From: Sporomusa ovata DSM 2662
Lineage (GTDB): Bacteria > Bacillota > Negativicutes > Sporomusales > Sporomusaceae
Direction: 5' to 3'
DNA: 64,000 bases
Assembly (NCBI RefSeq): GCF_000445445.1
Contig: NZ_ASXP01000001.1
Coordinates: forward strand, 194,001-258,000
A program made the position numbers and the translations under genes. Under the pieces are notes generated by a model. It did not search any database and was not told the DNA's origin. It saw nothing but the letters and a program-made list of their open reading frames with translations. Shown one piece after another: positions 43,429 through 52,103 of the stretch (positions are counted from its first letter, which is position 1; every line of letters starts with the position of its first letter).

Positions 43429-44313
43429 ATGCAAGTGCAACTTTTTATGCATTACAGGAGGCTGCTATGGCTGGGAGTTTTTATGCTTATGCTAAGTTGT
43501 AGTCTGCCTCAGACAGTGTCGGCAAATGATAATGGTTTGAAGTACACTATTGTTGTATCAAGTTTTGAGAATCGTGCTAACTGGAAAGGACAATTTAATC
43601 TGGGCGATGCCTGGGGTGCTGTTTTGACCGATATACTCAACCAGTCTGGAAATTTTATTGTTCTTGCTGAAAATGATATGCGTCAGGCAGCAAGTAATGA
43701 AAGTAGTTCCAATCCCCATGTAATTCCGGCGCAGCTGTTGGTAAAAGGAGTTATTACCCATGTGCAGGATACAGGCGGTCAGGCAGGTGGTTTTGGCATT
43801 CATGGTATTTATCTAGGTGGCGCTAACTCAAAGTCTGAAATCAATATCACGATGTATGTTGTTGAGGCCGGTACCGGACAAGTGTTAGCCTCTAAGAGCA
43901 TTGTTGGTAAAGCAGTAAAAGGTGGAATAGTTGTTGGCGGTCGCGGCGCGGTCTTCGGTAATTATGGTGCTACCAATCTGGGGAAAGCTGTTGAAGATGC
44001 GGCTACACAGGGTGTAGAATGGATGAAAACTCAATTGCCCAAGATCAGGTGGACTGGTGCTGTGGTAATGAATAATAATAGTAATATATATATTAACAGA
44101 GGGTCACGTGAGGGCATTACAGTAGGTCAGGAATTTGTCGTAGGTTCTGCTGAAATACTGAGAGATCCTACTACGGGTGAAGTTCTTGATGAAATGGTAA
44201 CCGAAGTGGCTCGAATTCGTGTAGTCTCTGTCAAAGAGAAGATTTCTATCTGTCAAGTGATTTCTGGTACTTCTGGTAGTATTGCGCAAGGCATGAGAGT
44301 GACATTGCCGTAA
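43429..44313 (+). CDS. CsgG/HfaB-family secreted protein
   Basis: About 294 residues. An N-terminal hydrophobic signal (LLWLGVFMLMLSCSLPQTVSA) is followed by a CsgG-like domain (TIVVSSFENRANWKGQFNLGDAWGAVLTDILNQSG; LLVKGVITHVQ; VGGRGAVFGNYG). CsgG proteins form outer-membrane pores or lipoprotein activators in diderms. A LSC tripeptide could be a lipobox. The C-terminal ~80 residues (INRGSREGITVGQEFVVGS) resemble a small beta domain. ATG 43429 overlaps a GGAGGAGG site. It lies just upstream of the c-di-GMP-controlled EPS locus and might contribute to export, but it has its own transcription unit. Confidence 0.8.
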   Translation: MQVQLFMHYRRLLWLGVFMLMLSCSLPQTVSANDNGLKYTIVVSSFENRANWKGQFNLGDAWGAVLTDILNQSGNFIVLAENDMRQAASNESSSNPHVIPAQLLVKGVITHVQDTGGQAGGFGIHGIYLGGANSKSEINITMYVVEAGTGQVLASKSIVGKAVKGGIVVGGRGAVFGNYGATNLGKAVEDAATQGVEWMKTQLPKIRWTGAVVMNNNSNIYINRGSREGITVGQEFVVGSAEILRDPTTGEVLDEMVTEVARIRVVSVKEKISICQVISGTSGSIAQGMRVTLP

Positions 44314-44340
44314 AGAACAAGTAAGGTGATTGTTAACTAA

Positions 44341-44369
44341 TTGACAAGATATAGATTCACCGGTAAAAT
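44341..44369 (+). promoter_or_regulatory. EPS locus promoter
   Basis: Perfect -35 TTGACA at 44341-44346, 17-bp spacer, -10 TAAAAT at 44364-44369. Transcription would begin just before the riboswitch aptamer. Confidence 0.85.
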
Positions 44370-44384
44370 ATAAGTAGAAAACTA

Positions 44385-44470
44385 AAGGAATTGGCATACC
44401 CGCTGAAAGGCGGCGACGCAAAGCCGTGGGTCTACCGGCGTAATGCCTACGACTGCCTGGTTGCTCTTAC
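44385..44470 (+). promoter_or_regulatory. Cyclic-di-GMP class I (GEMM-I) riboswitch
   Basis: Aptamer with the conserved GACGCAAAGCC core (44415-44425), a P1b stem CCGC-tGAAAg-GCGG with the GNRA tetraloop (44399-44414), GTGGGTCTACC and GCCTACGA forming the P2 receptor helix, and closing strands GGCATACC (5') and GGTTGC (3'). Order and spacing match the Vc2-type aptamer. It is placed between a consensus promoter and an intrinsic terminator whose left arm overlaps the 3' closing strand, so c-di-GMP binding should prevent terminator formation and turn the EPS genes on (inference). Confidence 0.92.
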
Positions 44471-44505
44471 AAATAGTTATTTGTGGGTGTTACCAGGCAT
44501 TTTTT
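44454..44505 (+). terminator. Riboswitch expression platform (intrinsic terminator)
   Basis: TGCCTGGT (44454-44461) pairs with ACCAGGCA (44492-44499), with an inner CAAAT/ATTTG stem, followed by TTTTTT. The left arm includes bases of the aptamer's P1 strand. In the following 251 bp to the Wzz gene I see no other feature. Confidence 0.9.
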
Positions 44506-44756
44506 ATTTTCCAGATAATACAGTCTTCAATCTGTGATGCGAAATTATAAACATATAGGATAACTGAAGACAATGTCGAATTATAAGGTATTGAGATATA
44601 ATACGAAAGATATTGACGGTGAGCAATGTGAATAATAAAATATGCATAGAGATAGACATTTTGCCATTAACACAGATTTTTACAATATGTAACTCAGGCA
44701 GTATTGGCAACTAATGAGTCGTCACAAAAAACGTAACGATTAACCAGGGGGCCTCA

Positions 44757-46094
44757 ATGGACAAACAGTTAGATTTACATGGCTTATTATCGATTGTAAG
44801 GCGCCACCGCAATTGGGTATACACCAGTTTTTGCATAGCGATAATACTTGCTATCCTATTAAACTTGATGCCGCCAACTTATGAGACAAAAGTTACAATT
44901 CGCGTAAAACCGGCTGCAAGAAGTGTGACAGATGCTGGCGGGGCGGCGTGGCAGTCGGAAGAACTGGCGCGGCAGAAAATGTATACTTTTGCCGAATTAA
45001 TAAAGAGTCGATCGGTCGTGGAAGCTGCGATTGGTAAACTTGGTGCAGATGAACAGGCGTCCCTTCGTTATGAAACTGTTATCGACCGAATTACGGTGCG
45101 GCCTTTAAAAGATACTGAGATTTTGAATACTTTTGTTTTAGCTGGCTCCCCACAGGAAGCACAAAATTTGGCAAACGCATTAGCGGTCGCTGTTAATGAA
45201 ATGTCGCTGGATATTGCCCGGGCGGAGGGTAAAGAAACTCGAATTTTTATCGGAGATCGTTTGGCTGAAAAAAAACGTGAGCTTGATGAAGCGGGAAAAG
45301 CATTAGTGGACTATAAAAAAAACAATCGGATTGTTGCTATTACCGAACAGGCCAGGGCGTTTGTGGAACGTCAATCAATCTTAAAAAAATTGGATACCGA
45401 GAATCAATTGGTGTTGGGAGCAGCGTATGCTAAACAAAAAACGCCTGATATCATTGTCGATACACCTGTTGTGCAGTTGTATAGGAACCGCTTGGCTGAA
45501 CAAGAAGCCGAATTGGCGGGATTGTCGAAAAGCTTGACCGATGAGCATCCGCGTGTAGTTAATCTTAAGGCTTCCATTGCTGAGAACCAAAAGAGGCTGC
45601 AAACCGAACTTATACGCATCGCTATAGGCGAGGTATCTTTAGGTGAAACCCAGAGAACAAATTTACAACGCATTACCTCCCAGGAAGAAAAAGAATTGGC
45701 AAATCTTCCCGCAACAGAAACTCAGTTGGCGCGTTTAATGCTTGATTATTCGGTTGCTGAAAGTGCATATGCCACCTTAGCGAAACGCTATGAGGAGGCC
45801 CGGATCAGTGAAATTATGGAATCGGCTAACCTGCAAGTTATTGACATGGCAGCGTTGCCGGAAGACCCGGTCAAGCCGAAAAAAATTTTTAACTTATGTA
45901 TAGCGGCTATTATGGGACTTTTTATCGGTACAATGGCTACATTTTTTGTTGAATATTTTTATAAAACCATTGATACAGTTGCCGATTTGCAGCATTACTT
46001 ATCTGTGCCAGTGATTGGTGTTATTCCCAAAGTGGGATCTCGCTCCCAAAGCTGGACTGGCAGTAGGAAAGCAGACGGTGAAAATCATGGATAA
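44757..46094 (+). CDS. Wzz/GumC-family polysaccharide co-polymerase
   Basis: A 445-residue inner-membrane protein controlling EPS chain length. One membrane helix near residues 23-40 (FCIAIILAILLNLMPPTYE), a long periplasmic region with coiled coils (about 150-330), and a second helix near residues 380-400 preceded by the proline-rich EDPVKPKK. The Wzz domain and the GNVR-like tail (ATETQLARLMLDYSVAESAY) are recognisable. First gene of the EPS locus; its stop overlaps the start of the CpsD-like gene by 8 bp, so the two are coupled as is usual for co-polymerase and kinase. Confidence 0.92.
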   Translation: MDKQLDLHGLLSIVRRHRNWVYTSFCIAIILAILLNLMPPTYETKVTIRVKPAARSVTDAGGAAWQSEELARQKMYTFAELIKSRSVVEAAIGKLGADEQASLRYETVIDRITVRPLKDTEILNTFVLAGSPQEAQNLANALAVAVNEMSLDIARAEGKETRIFIGDRLAEKKRELDEAGKALVDYKKNNRIVAITEQARAFVERQSILKKLDTENQLVLGAAYAKQKTPDIIVDTPVVQLYRNRLAEQEAELAGLSKSLTDEHPRVVNLKASIAENQKRLQTELIRIAIGEVSLGETQRTNLQRITSQEEKELANLPATETQLARLMLDYSVAESAYATLAKRYEEARISEIMESANLQVIDMAALPEDPVKPKKIFNLCIAAIMGLFIGTMATFFVEYFYKTIDTVADLQHYLSVPVIGVIPKVGSRSQSWTGSRKADGENHG

Positions 46095-46806
46095 GCGGTC
46101 ACGAATGGATGGGCGGTCCCGAAAGGATAGGCGGTCCCGAAAGGGTGGGCGACCACAAGGTAAGCAGGCTCGCTATGTGATTTCAGACAGGGAACAATCT
46201 CCGTTTGCAGAATCATTTCGGGTTTTGTGTGCCAGCATCCGCGATGCCAAACCTCAAGGGAAAGTACAGACGGTTTTATTTACCAGTGCTAATTCTGGTG
46301 AGGGAGGGGCAATGGTTGCCGTTAACTCGGCCACGCTGCTGGCGTATGCAGGGTATAAGGTGGTTTTAGTTGATTGCGATCTTCGTGCACCTATCGTGTA
46401 TGATATCTTTGGATTGGAGAATACCGGATTAACAAATCTCATTCGGGACGAAGTCTCTCAGGAAGACATTTTGCAAGATTCCAGAATTTCCAATTTGAAA
46501 GTTGTGACCTGTGGTCCACTGCCGTTAGAATCCGTTACTGTCTTGTCTAATCCCAAAATACGTGTCTTATTAGATTATTTACGTACTCAGGCGGATTATA
46601 TTTTTCTTACCAGTTCGCCTATTTTAATTAAAATGGATGCTGTCATTTCAGATGCCTGTGTTTTAGCTTCAAAAGTAGATGGTGTTGTGCTGGTCGTCGA
46701 TAGCCGGGCAGTAAAACCTCAAAATGCAAAAAAAGTATTGGAACTGTTACTTGGTGCTAAGGCAAATATTATCGGTACAGTACTAAATGATGCGATTGAT
46801 TATTGA
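46087..46806 (+). CDS. CpsD/CapB-like protein with degenerate ATP-binding site
   Basis: About 239 residues, of the bacterial tyrosine kinase (BY-kinase)/MinD-like fold that partners Wzz-type proteins. Homology is clear (SPFAESFRVLCASIR; VVLVDCDLRAPIVYDIFGLENTGLTNLI), and the Walker A' Asp is kept. But the P-loop reads SANSGEGGAM, with Gly at the usual Lys (about G74) and Ala at Ser/Thr (A75), and the Walker B IDTPP is LTSSP (about 174-178) without the Asp. There is only a single terminal Tyr instead of a Tyr cluster. The N-terminus has Arg-rich repeats (GRSRKD). Probably a pseudokinase with a structural role. Start ATG 46087 overlaps the wzz stop. Confidence 0.85.
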   Translation: MDKRSRMDGRSRKDRRSRKGGRPQGKQARYVISDREQSPFAESFRVLCASIRDAKPQGKVQTVLFTSANSGEGGAMVAVNSATLLAYAGYKVVLVDCDLRAPIVYDIFGLENTGLTNLIRDEVSQEDILQDSRISNLKVVTCGPLPLESVTVLSNPKIRVLLDYLRTQADYIFLTSSPILIKMDAVISDACVLASKVDGVVLVVDSRAVKPQNAKKVLELLLGAKANIIGTVLNDAIDY

Positions 46807-46869
46807 TAAATGTGCCATTGACTGGTGAACAATAATGCCTTTTAGTGAGGTATAAGATTAGCCATAAGG

Positions 46870-48306
46870 GTGGTAGGATGGAAAATTACTGATATGAAAC
46901 AGATGTCGAAAACAGTATTGGGAAATTTTAGTGCAGGCTTGCTGGGAAGGCTTTCGACCCAAGTTATTTCGTTTATAATGGTTATCTATTTGGCGCGGGT
47001 ATTAGGCCCGGAGTCTTATGGCGGTATCAGTGTGGTGCTTGCTGTTATAAGCTATTTTAATTTGTTGGCAACCTTTGGATTGCCAGTGGTAGGAATACGC
47101 GAAGCGGCTCGTATGCAAAACCATTGCGAAGAGTCAATAAGTCAAATATTCTCGGTGCGTATTTGCCTGGCTATACTATCTTATTTCTTGTTACTCACTT
47201 ATGGGTGGTTTTTTATTACCGATACCTACTTGTTTTATTTACTTTTGTTATACGGTCTGACTATGCTGAGTTCTTCTTGGTTGCTGGATTGGGCTTTTAT
47301 TGGGATGGAAGACTTGCGATCATTGGCTGCTGCGAATGTGATGGGTAGTCTTTGTAGTTGTATATTTACATTTTTGTTAGTTAAAAACGCAGCAGATATT
47401 TTCTATATTCCGGTTATTATGTTTACAGGATCTATTCTGTCTTGTATTTTTCTATACTATTTATTCCACAAGGTGCATTCATTACATTTGAGTTTTACTC
47501 TGTTGAATTGTCGCACAGTATTAAAATTAGCAATGCCTTTTGCCATCACGGGCGGAGTATCCCAAGTTTACGAAAACTTCGACATAATTATGCTGGGATT
47601 CATGTTTGGCCACCAGGAAGCTGGATATTACAGTGTAGCCTATAAAATTGTATTGGTGCTTTCAGGGATTATAGGAATATATAGTCAATCAACCTTTCCG
47701 GTAATGATTCGCTTACGTGAAAATAACCCCGGACTTATGGGAGCTTTTCTAAAACAGAATATTTACAGCATGTTGTTTTTTATGCTGCCGATTATTACGG
47801 GTGGAACTATATTAGGGACTAATATCATTGAAACCTTTTTTGGCGAGATGTACCTGGGAGCCGCAACTTCATTTATGTTATTGCTTTACTATATTTTTTT
47901 CATGGCACTTAGCATTACGCTGGCAAATTGGCTTTTGGCAGTAAATGAAGACAAAAAATATATGGACACATTGCTAGTGGGCGCCATAATGAATGTTACT
48001 GCCAACCTGGTGCTGATACCACTTTGGAAATCTGCCGGAGCTGCAATGGCCATGATCATCGCTGAAGTAGTGGTGTTTTCTTTTTTGGTGATTAAGGTTA
48101 AAGCCTTACAGCAAGAAGAATGGGTTGATAAAAAACTTCTCTTTATTTTAACAGGAAGCTGCATTTGTATGGGAATCTGTATACTTACCATACAAACGCT
48201 GTTTCAGGTGCATGTCGGTTTTTTGATCTTTGTGGGGGCGGCACTGTATAGTGGCCTATCGTGGCCTTTTTGTGCCAAGTTTTTTAGGAGGACATTTACA
48301 GAGTAA
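46870..48306 (+). CDS. Wzx-type polysaccharide flippase
   Basis: About 478 residues with 12-14 membrane segments, MOP/PST superfamily. N-terminal FSAGLLGRLSTQVISF, then YLARVLGPESYGGISVV and later FDIIMLGFMFGHQEAGYYSVAYK are typical of Wzx/RfbX. It moves lipid-linked repeat units across the cytoplasmic membrane. Start uncertain: GTG 46870 or ATG 46894, neither with a strong ribosome binding site. The stop overlaps the next start by one base (TAATG). Confidence 0.9.
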   Translation: MVGWKITDMKQMSKTVLGNFSAGLLGRLSTQVISFIMVIYLARVLGPESYGGISVVLAVISYFNLLATFGLPVVGIREAARMQNHCEESISQIFSVRICLAILSYFLLLTYGWFFITDTYLFYLLLLYGLTMLSSSWLLDWAFIGMEDLRSLAAANVMGSLCSCIFTFLLVKNAADIFYIPVIMFTGSILSCIFLYYLFHKVHSLHLSFTLLNCRTVLKLAMPFAITGGVSQVYENFDIIMLGFMFGHQEAGYYSVAYKIVLVLSGIIGIYSQSTFPVMIRLRENNPGLMGAFLKQNIYSMLFFMLPIITGGTILGTNIIETFFGEMYLGAATSFMLLLYYIFFMALSITLANWLLAVNEDKKYMDTLLVGAIMNVTANLVLIPLWKSAGAAMAMIIAEVVVFSFLVIKVKALQQEEWVDKKLLFILTGSCICMGICILTIQTLFQVHVGFLIFVGAALYSGLSWPFCAKFFRRTFTE

Positions 48307-49538
48307 TGGTGTCTATAGTAGTGGTATTTGCACTGGTGTTATATACGACATTCTCATTTAATCCAATCGCAGCAATTCCCATTTTTGGGAAAACATTAAA
48401 CATGTCTCCAGGCGACATGTTTACAATTCTATTTGTGTTTGGTATATTTATCAAAACTCTTGTTCAAGTTCCCAACAAAATAATTAATCAAAGACCACCA
48501 GCAGTGATTCACTTTTTATATGCGTATATATTTTTGGCTGTGGTCTTTTTGTTATCAACATTTATATTTTTTTTGATGCATAATGAACTTGTACCATATT
48601 TCGGGCGCAGTCTGTTTAATTACTTGCTATGGTGCATTGGGCTGGTATTATTTTATTACGGTTCAGATTCTCAGTTCAAAATTAAAGAGTTGCGGCTAAT
48701 TGCCTGGCTGTTGATGGGATCGCTTGTTGTTGGGGTATTGAGCAATATATTGCTTGACACATCGATAGAAAACTTCTTCAAACTGATTACGGACACGTTC
48801 AAATCTGACCAAATACGATTGGTGGGGCAGGTGGGTGATCCGAACCAACTGGGCACGCTTGCCGCATTTTTTTCCACCATCGGCATTATGGGCGTGCTGC
48901 ACGAATCGCACTATGTTGCCAAATTAGTCTATTCAATATTAACAGCCGGCACCGGACTTATTTTAGTACTTACACAATCGCGGGAATCGATATTGACCTT
49001 ATTTGTTGCAATACTATGCATCTTTATTTTTCTGTTGCGCTCCCGGCAGTACGGCAAAGCATTTGTTGTTTTGCTGGGCTTGTCATTGGGCAGTACGTTG
49101 GTTCTGATTAATATTCCCAGAATTATTGAAACGCTGATGGCAGTAGCAGCTGGCGATTCAAAATATGCACTTAGTGACCGGGCGCAGGTATGGCTCACGG
49201 CTTTACAAATTATCTCGACGCATCCGTTGGGCATAGGATTTGAGACTATGTATCTTATATCCAATAATACGATTCAGCAAGCGCATAACGCTTTTTTGCA
49301 GTCCGCTATGCTAGCTGGTTATGTCGGTTTTTTTGTATTTGTAGGTTTTGTTATTTGTTTAATTAAACTATTGTGGGACCAGAAAAAACTTGTTGCCGAT
49401 AATTGGATGCTTGAAGCATATTTTGTTTTTCTTGTCGGATATCTTGTAACCGCTTTATGGTCAGACCATTTTATTTCATTTTATACTTTTAATGCAATTT
49501 TCTTCGGATTTTTAGGATTTGTTGCTTGTGCACGTTGA
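48306..49538 (+). CDS. O-antigen ligase/polymerase (Wzy/WaaL-like) membrane protein
   Basis: About 410 residues with ten or more membrane segments. The Wzy_C region carries VGDPNQLGTLAAF, LTQSRESILTLF and the periplasmic loop THPLGIGFETMY with AHNAFLQ, the family hallmark including the catalytic Arg/His loop. It probably polymerises the repeat units in the Wzx/Wzy pathway. Starts at the ATG overlapping the flippase stop, implying coupling. Confidence 0.85.
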   Translation: MVSIVVVFALVLYTTFSFNPIAAIPIFGKTLNMSPGDMFTILFVFGIFIKTLVQVPNKIINQRPPAVIHFLYAYIFLAVVFLLSTFIFFLMHNELVPYFGRSLFNYLLWCIGLVLFYYGSDSQFKIKELRLIAWLLMGSLVVGVLSNILLDTSIENFFKLITDTFKSDQIRLVGQVGDPNQLGTLAAFFSTIGIMGVLHESHYVAKLVYSILTAGTGLILVLTQSRESILTLFVAILCIFIFLLRSRQYGKAFVVLLGLSLGSTLVLINIPRIIETLMAVAAGDSKYALSDRAQVWLTALQIISTHPLGIGFETMYLISNNTIQQAHNAFLQSAMLAGYVGFFVFVGFVICLIKLLWDQKKLVADNWMLEAYFVFLVGYLVTALWSDHFISFYTFNAIFFGFLGFVACAR

Positions 49539-49549
49539 CGTTAGGTTAA

Positions 49550-49576
49550 AAGTTTGTAAAGTTTGTAAAGTTTGTA
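49550..49576. repeat. Three tandem 9-bp units
   Basis: AAGTTTGTA repeated three times directly after the polymerase gene and ahead of the next gene's ribosome binding site; a simple repeat that could vary in copy number. Confidence 0.7.
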
Positions 49577-49683
49577 AAAAAATAATAGTTTTTACAGGTT
49601 TTTGTGATTTTTTGGCGAATGTATTTTTAAATTCGGCATTACTGAAGTGCCATGTGGTAACGGTAAACGGAGGGCGGGTGTTT

Positions 49684-50850
49684 ATGAATATTGTTTTACT
49701 TCCGTCTCCCCCATTTGAAGAAATCGGTGGAGTATCAACACATGTATTTATGCTGGCAAAAGGGCTTGGTGAAGTAGGACATCGTGTTTTTGTGATCAGA
49801 GAATATCCCCCCCGGTGGTTTCGGTGGCCTTTTGTCAGATTACCGGAATTGCTTTTGGAAAAAGTCAGTTTGAATTTCTCAAGGAAATATAGGCTCGAAG
49901 TCGATGATTTGTATTTTGCAGTAGCTGCATTATGGAAAACAAGGGGTGATTTGCACGTACTAAATATTCAAAACGTTCAACATGCGGGAATCGTGAAGTG
50001 GTTACGCCGCTTGACTGGATGCAAAGCAGTTTTGACTGTCCATGGATATTTAACCTATGAAGCAGAATCCAGAAAGTGGTGTGTTGTTGGCGATAAAACC
50101 CATCAATGGCTATGGGCCATGGAAACTGCAGGATATGATCAATTTGATGCGATTGTTTGTGTCGGGAGCAAAGCTGGAAGTTATGTGCAGCAGTTCACCC
50201 ATAAACCGATTACAATAATACCTAATGGGTTAGATACTGATTTGTTTAGACCGGCTAGTGGAGACTTTTACCCCAAAACAAAGATTCATATATTGTTTGT
50301 GGGCTTATTGCAACCTGCAAAAGGTATTATGGATGCGATTCGGGCAATACAAGCATTGGTTAGAGACTATAAAATAGATGTAGTGTTGCGTGTTGCGGGA
50401 AAAGGGCTGCAAGAGCAGGAGGCAAAGCAGTATGTGGCTGAGCATGGGTTGGGGGATCGAGTGGTTTTCTTGGGTGCACTAAATAAGGAAAAAATGCCAG
50501 ACTTCTATCGTAGTGGCGATATACTTCTATTTCCTTCCAAACAAGCCGGTCTTTCTGGAAAGTCAGAAGAGTCTTCGCCGTATGCCGTCCTTGAGGCCAT
50601 GTCTAGTGGTTTGCCAATTGTAGCGTATCGTACAAGTGCGTTGCAGGAACATGTGCAGGACGGGACAACGGGATATTTGGTTGAACCGGGCGATGTTAAC
50701 TCATTAGGGATGCATTTGCGAGACTTATGTCTCAATACTGACTTGAGGGAAAAAATGGGGAAAGAGGCCCGCGTATATTGTATGCAAAATTATTCCCAAA
50801 CAAAAATGGCGCAACGGTATGTAAAAGTATATACGCATAGCTATGACTAG
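49684..50850 (+). CDS. GT4-family glycosyltransferase 1
   Basis: About 388 residues with GT-B fold. The N-terminal acceptor domain begins LLPSPPFEEIGGVSTHVFML; the donor domain has NGLDTDLFRP, ILFVGLLQPAKGIMDAI and the E-x7-E region ESSPYAVLEAMSSGLPIVAY. A retaining glycosyltransferase building the EPS repeat unit on the cytoplasmic side; donor unknown. ATG 49684 has GGAGGGCGGG upstream; the open frame extends back to 49519 but has no such site and overlaps the polymerase. Confidence 0.9.
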   Translation: MNIVLLPSPPFEEIGGVSTHVFMLAKGLGEVGHRVFVIREYPPRWFRWPFVRLPELLLEKVSLNFSRKYRLEVDDLYFAVAALWKTRGDLHVLNIQNVQHAGIVKWLRRLTGCKAVLTVHGYLTYEAESRKWCVVGDKTHQWLWAMETAGYDQFDAIVCVGSKAGSYVQQFTHKPITIIPNGLDTDLFRPASGDFYPKTKIHILFVGLLQPAKGIMDAIRAIQALVRDYKIDVVLRVAGKGLQEQEAKQYVAEHGLGDRVVFLGALNKEKMPDFYRSGDILLFPSKQAGLSGKSEESSPYAVLEAMSSGLPIVAYRTSALQEHVQDGTTGYLVEPGDVNSLGMHLRDLCLNTDLREKMGKEARVYCMQNYSQTKMAQRYVKVYTHSYD

Positions 50851-50903
50851 TTATGGAACGGAGTAGATTTTTGCGGATTGGCTGAATTGGAGGTTTGGTT
50901 CAG

Positions 50904-52040
50904 ATGAGGGTTGCGATAGTGTCGGATATTATACCTGGCAATATCGGTGGGGTTGAGCGATTTACCGTTTCGATTTCGGAAGAGTTAAAAAAACGAAATA
51001 TTGAGGTTGATACATATGATAGGAGTGCGATCGACAATTGGCAAGAGAAGTGGTATGACAAATATTTTATAAACCAACGCCGCAACTTGCAGATCGGAAA
51101 GGCCACTGGGCGGAAAATTGCCGCTAGTCATGTCGATACGGATGTTATCATTCAAAATAGCATTGCGGGCTGGAATTTGCGCCAAATGACTAATATTCCC
51201 CGGATTGTCATTCACCATGGGACTATGAGGGGACTCTATTATATCCATCTACCGCCCGATATTTCGCGGCAAATGAAGTTGAGCCGATATGTTGGGTTAA
51301 TTCGAATGAAGGGGGGGGTTGAGCAGTATACGGCCAACGGGGCAACTTCGGTAGCAGTTTCGAGTGCAGTAGCTGAGGAACTAAGACAATATTACACAGG
51401 CATTAATCCTGTAGTGATTCCTAACGGGATTGATACCAGGCACTTCGCTAAGCGGGAACGAACGTATTGTCGACAAAAGTATGGAATTGAAATGGACGAG
51501 TTTATTGTTTGTTTCACAGCTAGATTTGGCGTATTGGGAAAAGGATTTGAAGAGTTGCATGAGCTTGCCAAATTAGCATGGAAAGAGCAACTTCGGATTA
51601 GATTTTTGATTGCCACAGATGAAATACCACCTGGTTGGCCTGATAACGTCCTGTTTGTAAAAAATGTAAGCTACCAAGAACTCCCCGAATTGTACTCGGC
51701 AGCAGATATCTTCGTATTTCCGACTCGCTACGAAGGCTGCAGTTATTCCCTCCTGGAAGCAATGGCGTGTGAACTGCCAGTTCTGACGACACGGGTGGGT
51801 TATGCTAAAGATTTGTATCGAGATATTAATGAAATCGCTCCATTCATTTTTGAAAAAAATAGTACCGAAGAATATTGGAAAATGTTAAAGCAACTTGTTA
51901 ATAAGCCAATATTTTTAAGAAAACTTGGCGTTGTCGGCGCCGAATATGTCCGGCGTCATAATAGTCTGGATATCATGGTCGACTCTTATGTAAAACTGAT
52001 CACGAAGGTTACTAAAAAAGAAATTCCATTACCTTTATGA
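50904..52040 (+). CDS. GT4-family glycosyltransferase 2
   Basis: About 378 residues. N-terminal IVSDIIPGNIGGVERFTVSI, donor domain VVIPNGIDTRHF, FTARFGVLGKGFEEL, and the E-x7-E stretch YEGCSYSLLEAMACELPVLTT. The first Glu-containing segment reads RYEGCSY, with normal family spacing. ATG 50904 lies downstream of GGAGG; a TTG at 50895 is in frame but too close. Co-directional with its neighbours, 53 bp after glycosyltransferase 1. Confidence 0.9.
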   Translation: MRVAIVSDIIPGNIGGVERFTVSISEELKKRNIEVDTYDRSAIDNWQEKWYDKYFINQRRNLQIGKATGRKIAASHVDTDVIIQNSIAGWNLRQMTNIPRIVIHHGTMRGLYYIHLPPDISRQMKLSRYVGLIRMKGGVEQYTANGATSVAVSSAVAEELRQYYTGINPVVIPNGIDTRHFAKRERTYCRQKYGIEMDEFIVCFTARFGVLGKGFEELHELAKLAWKEQLRIRFLIATDEIPPGWPDNVLFVKNVSYQELPELYSAADIFVFPTRYEGCSYSLLEAMACELPVLTTRVGYAKDLYRDINEIAPFIFEKNSTEEYWKMLKQLVNKPIFLRKLGVVGAEYVRRHNSLDIMVDSYVKLITKVTKKEIPLPL

Positions 52041-52103
52041 TAAAAATGTGTTTTCGGTTCAAAAACGCTTGAATAATTCACTGGTTTGGAAAGAAGGTGT
52101 AGC

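Noticed and set aside
49519..49683. 55-residue N-terminal extension of glycosyltransferase 1 containing KVCKVCKVCK
   Set aside because: It comes from a 9-bp tandem repeat, overlaps the polymerase gene and precedes a much better start at 49684.
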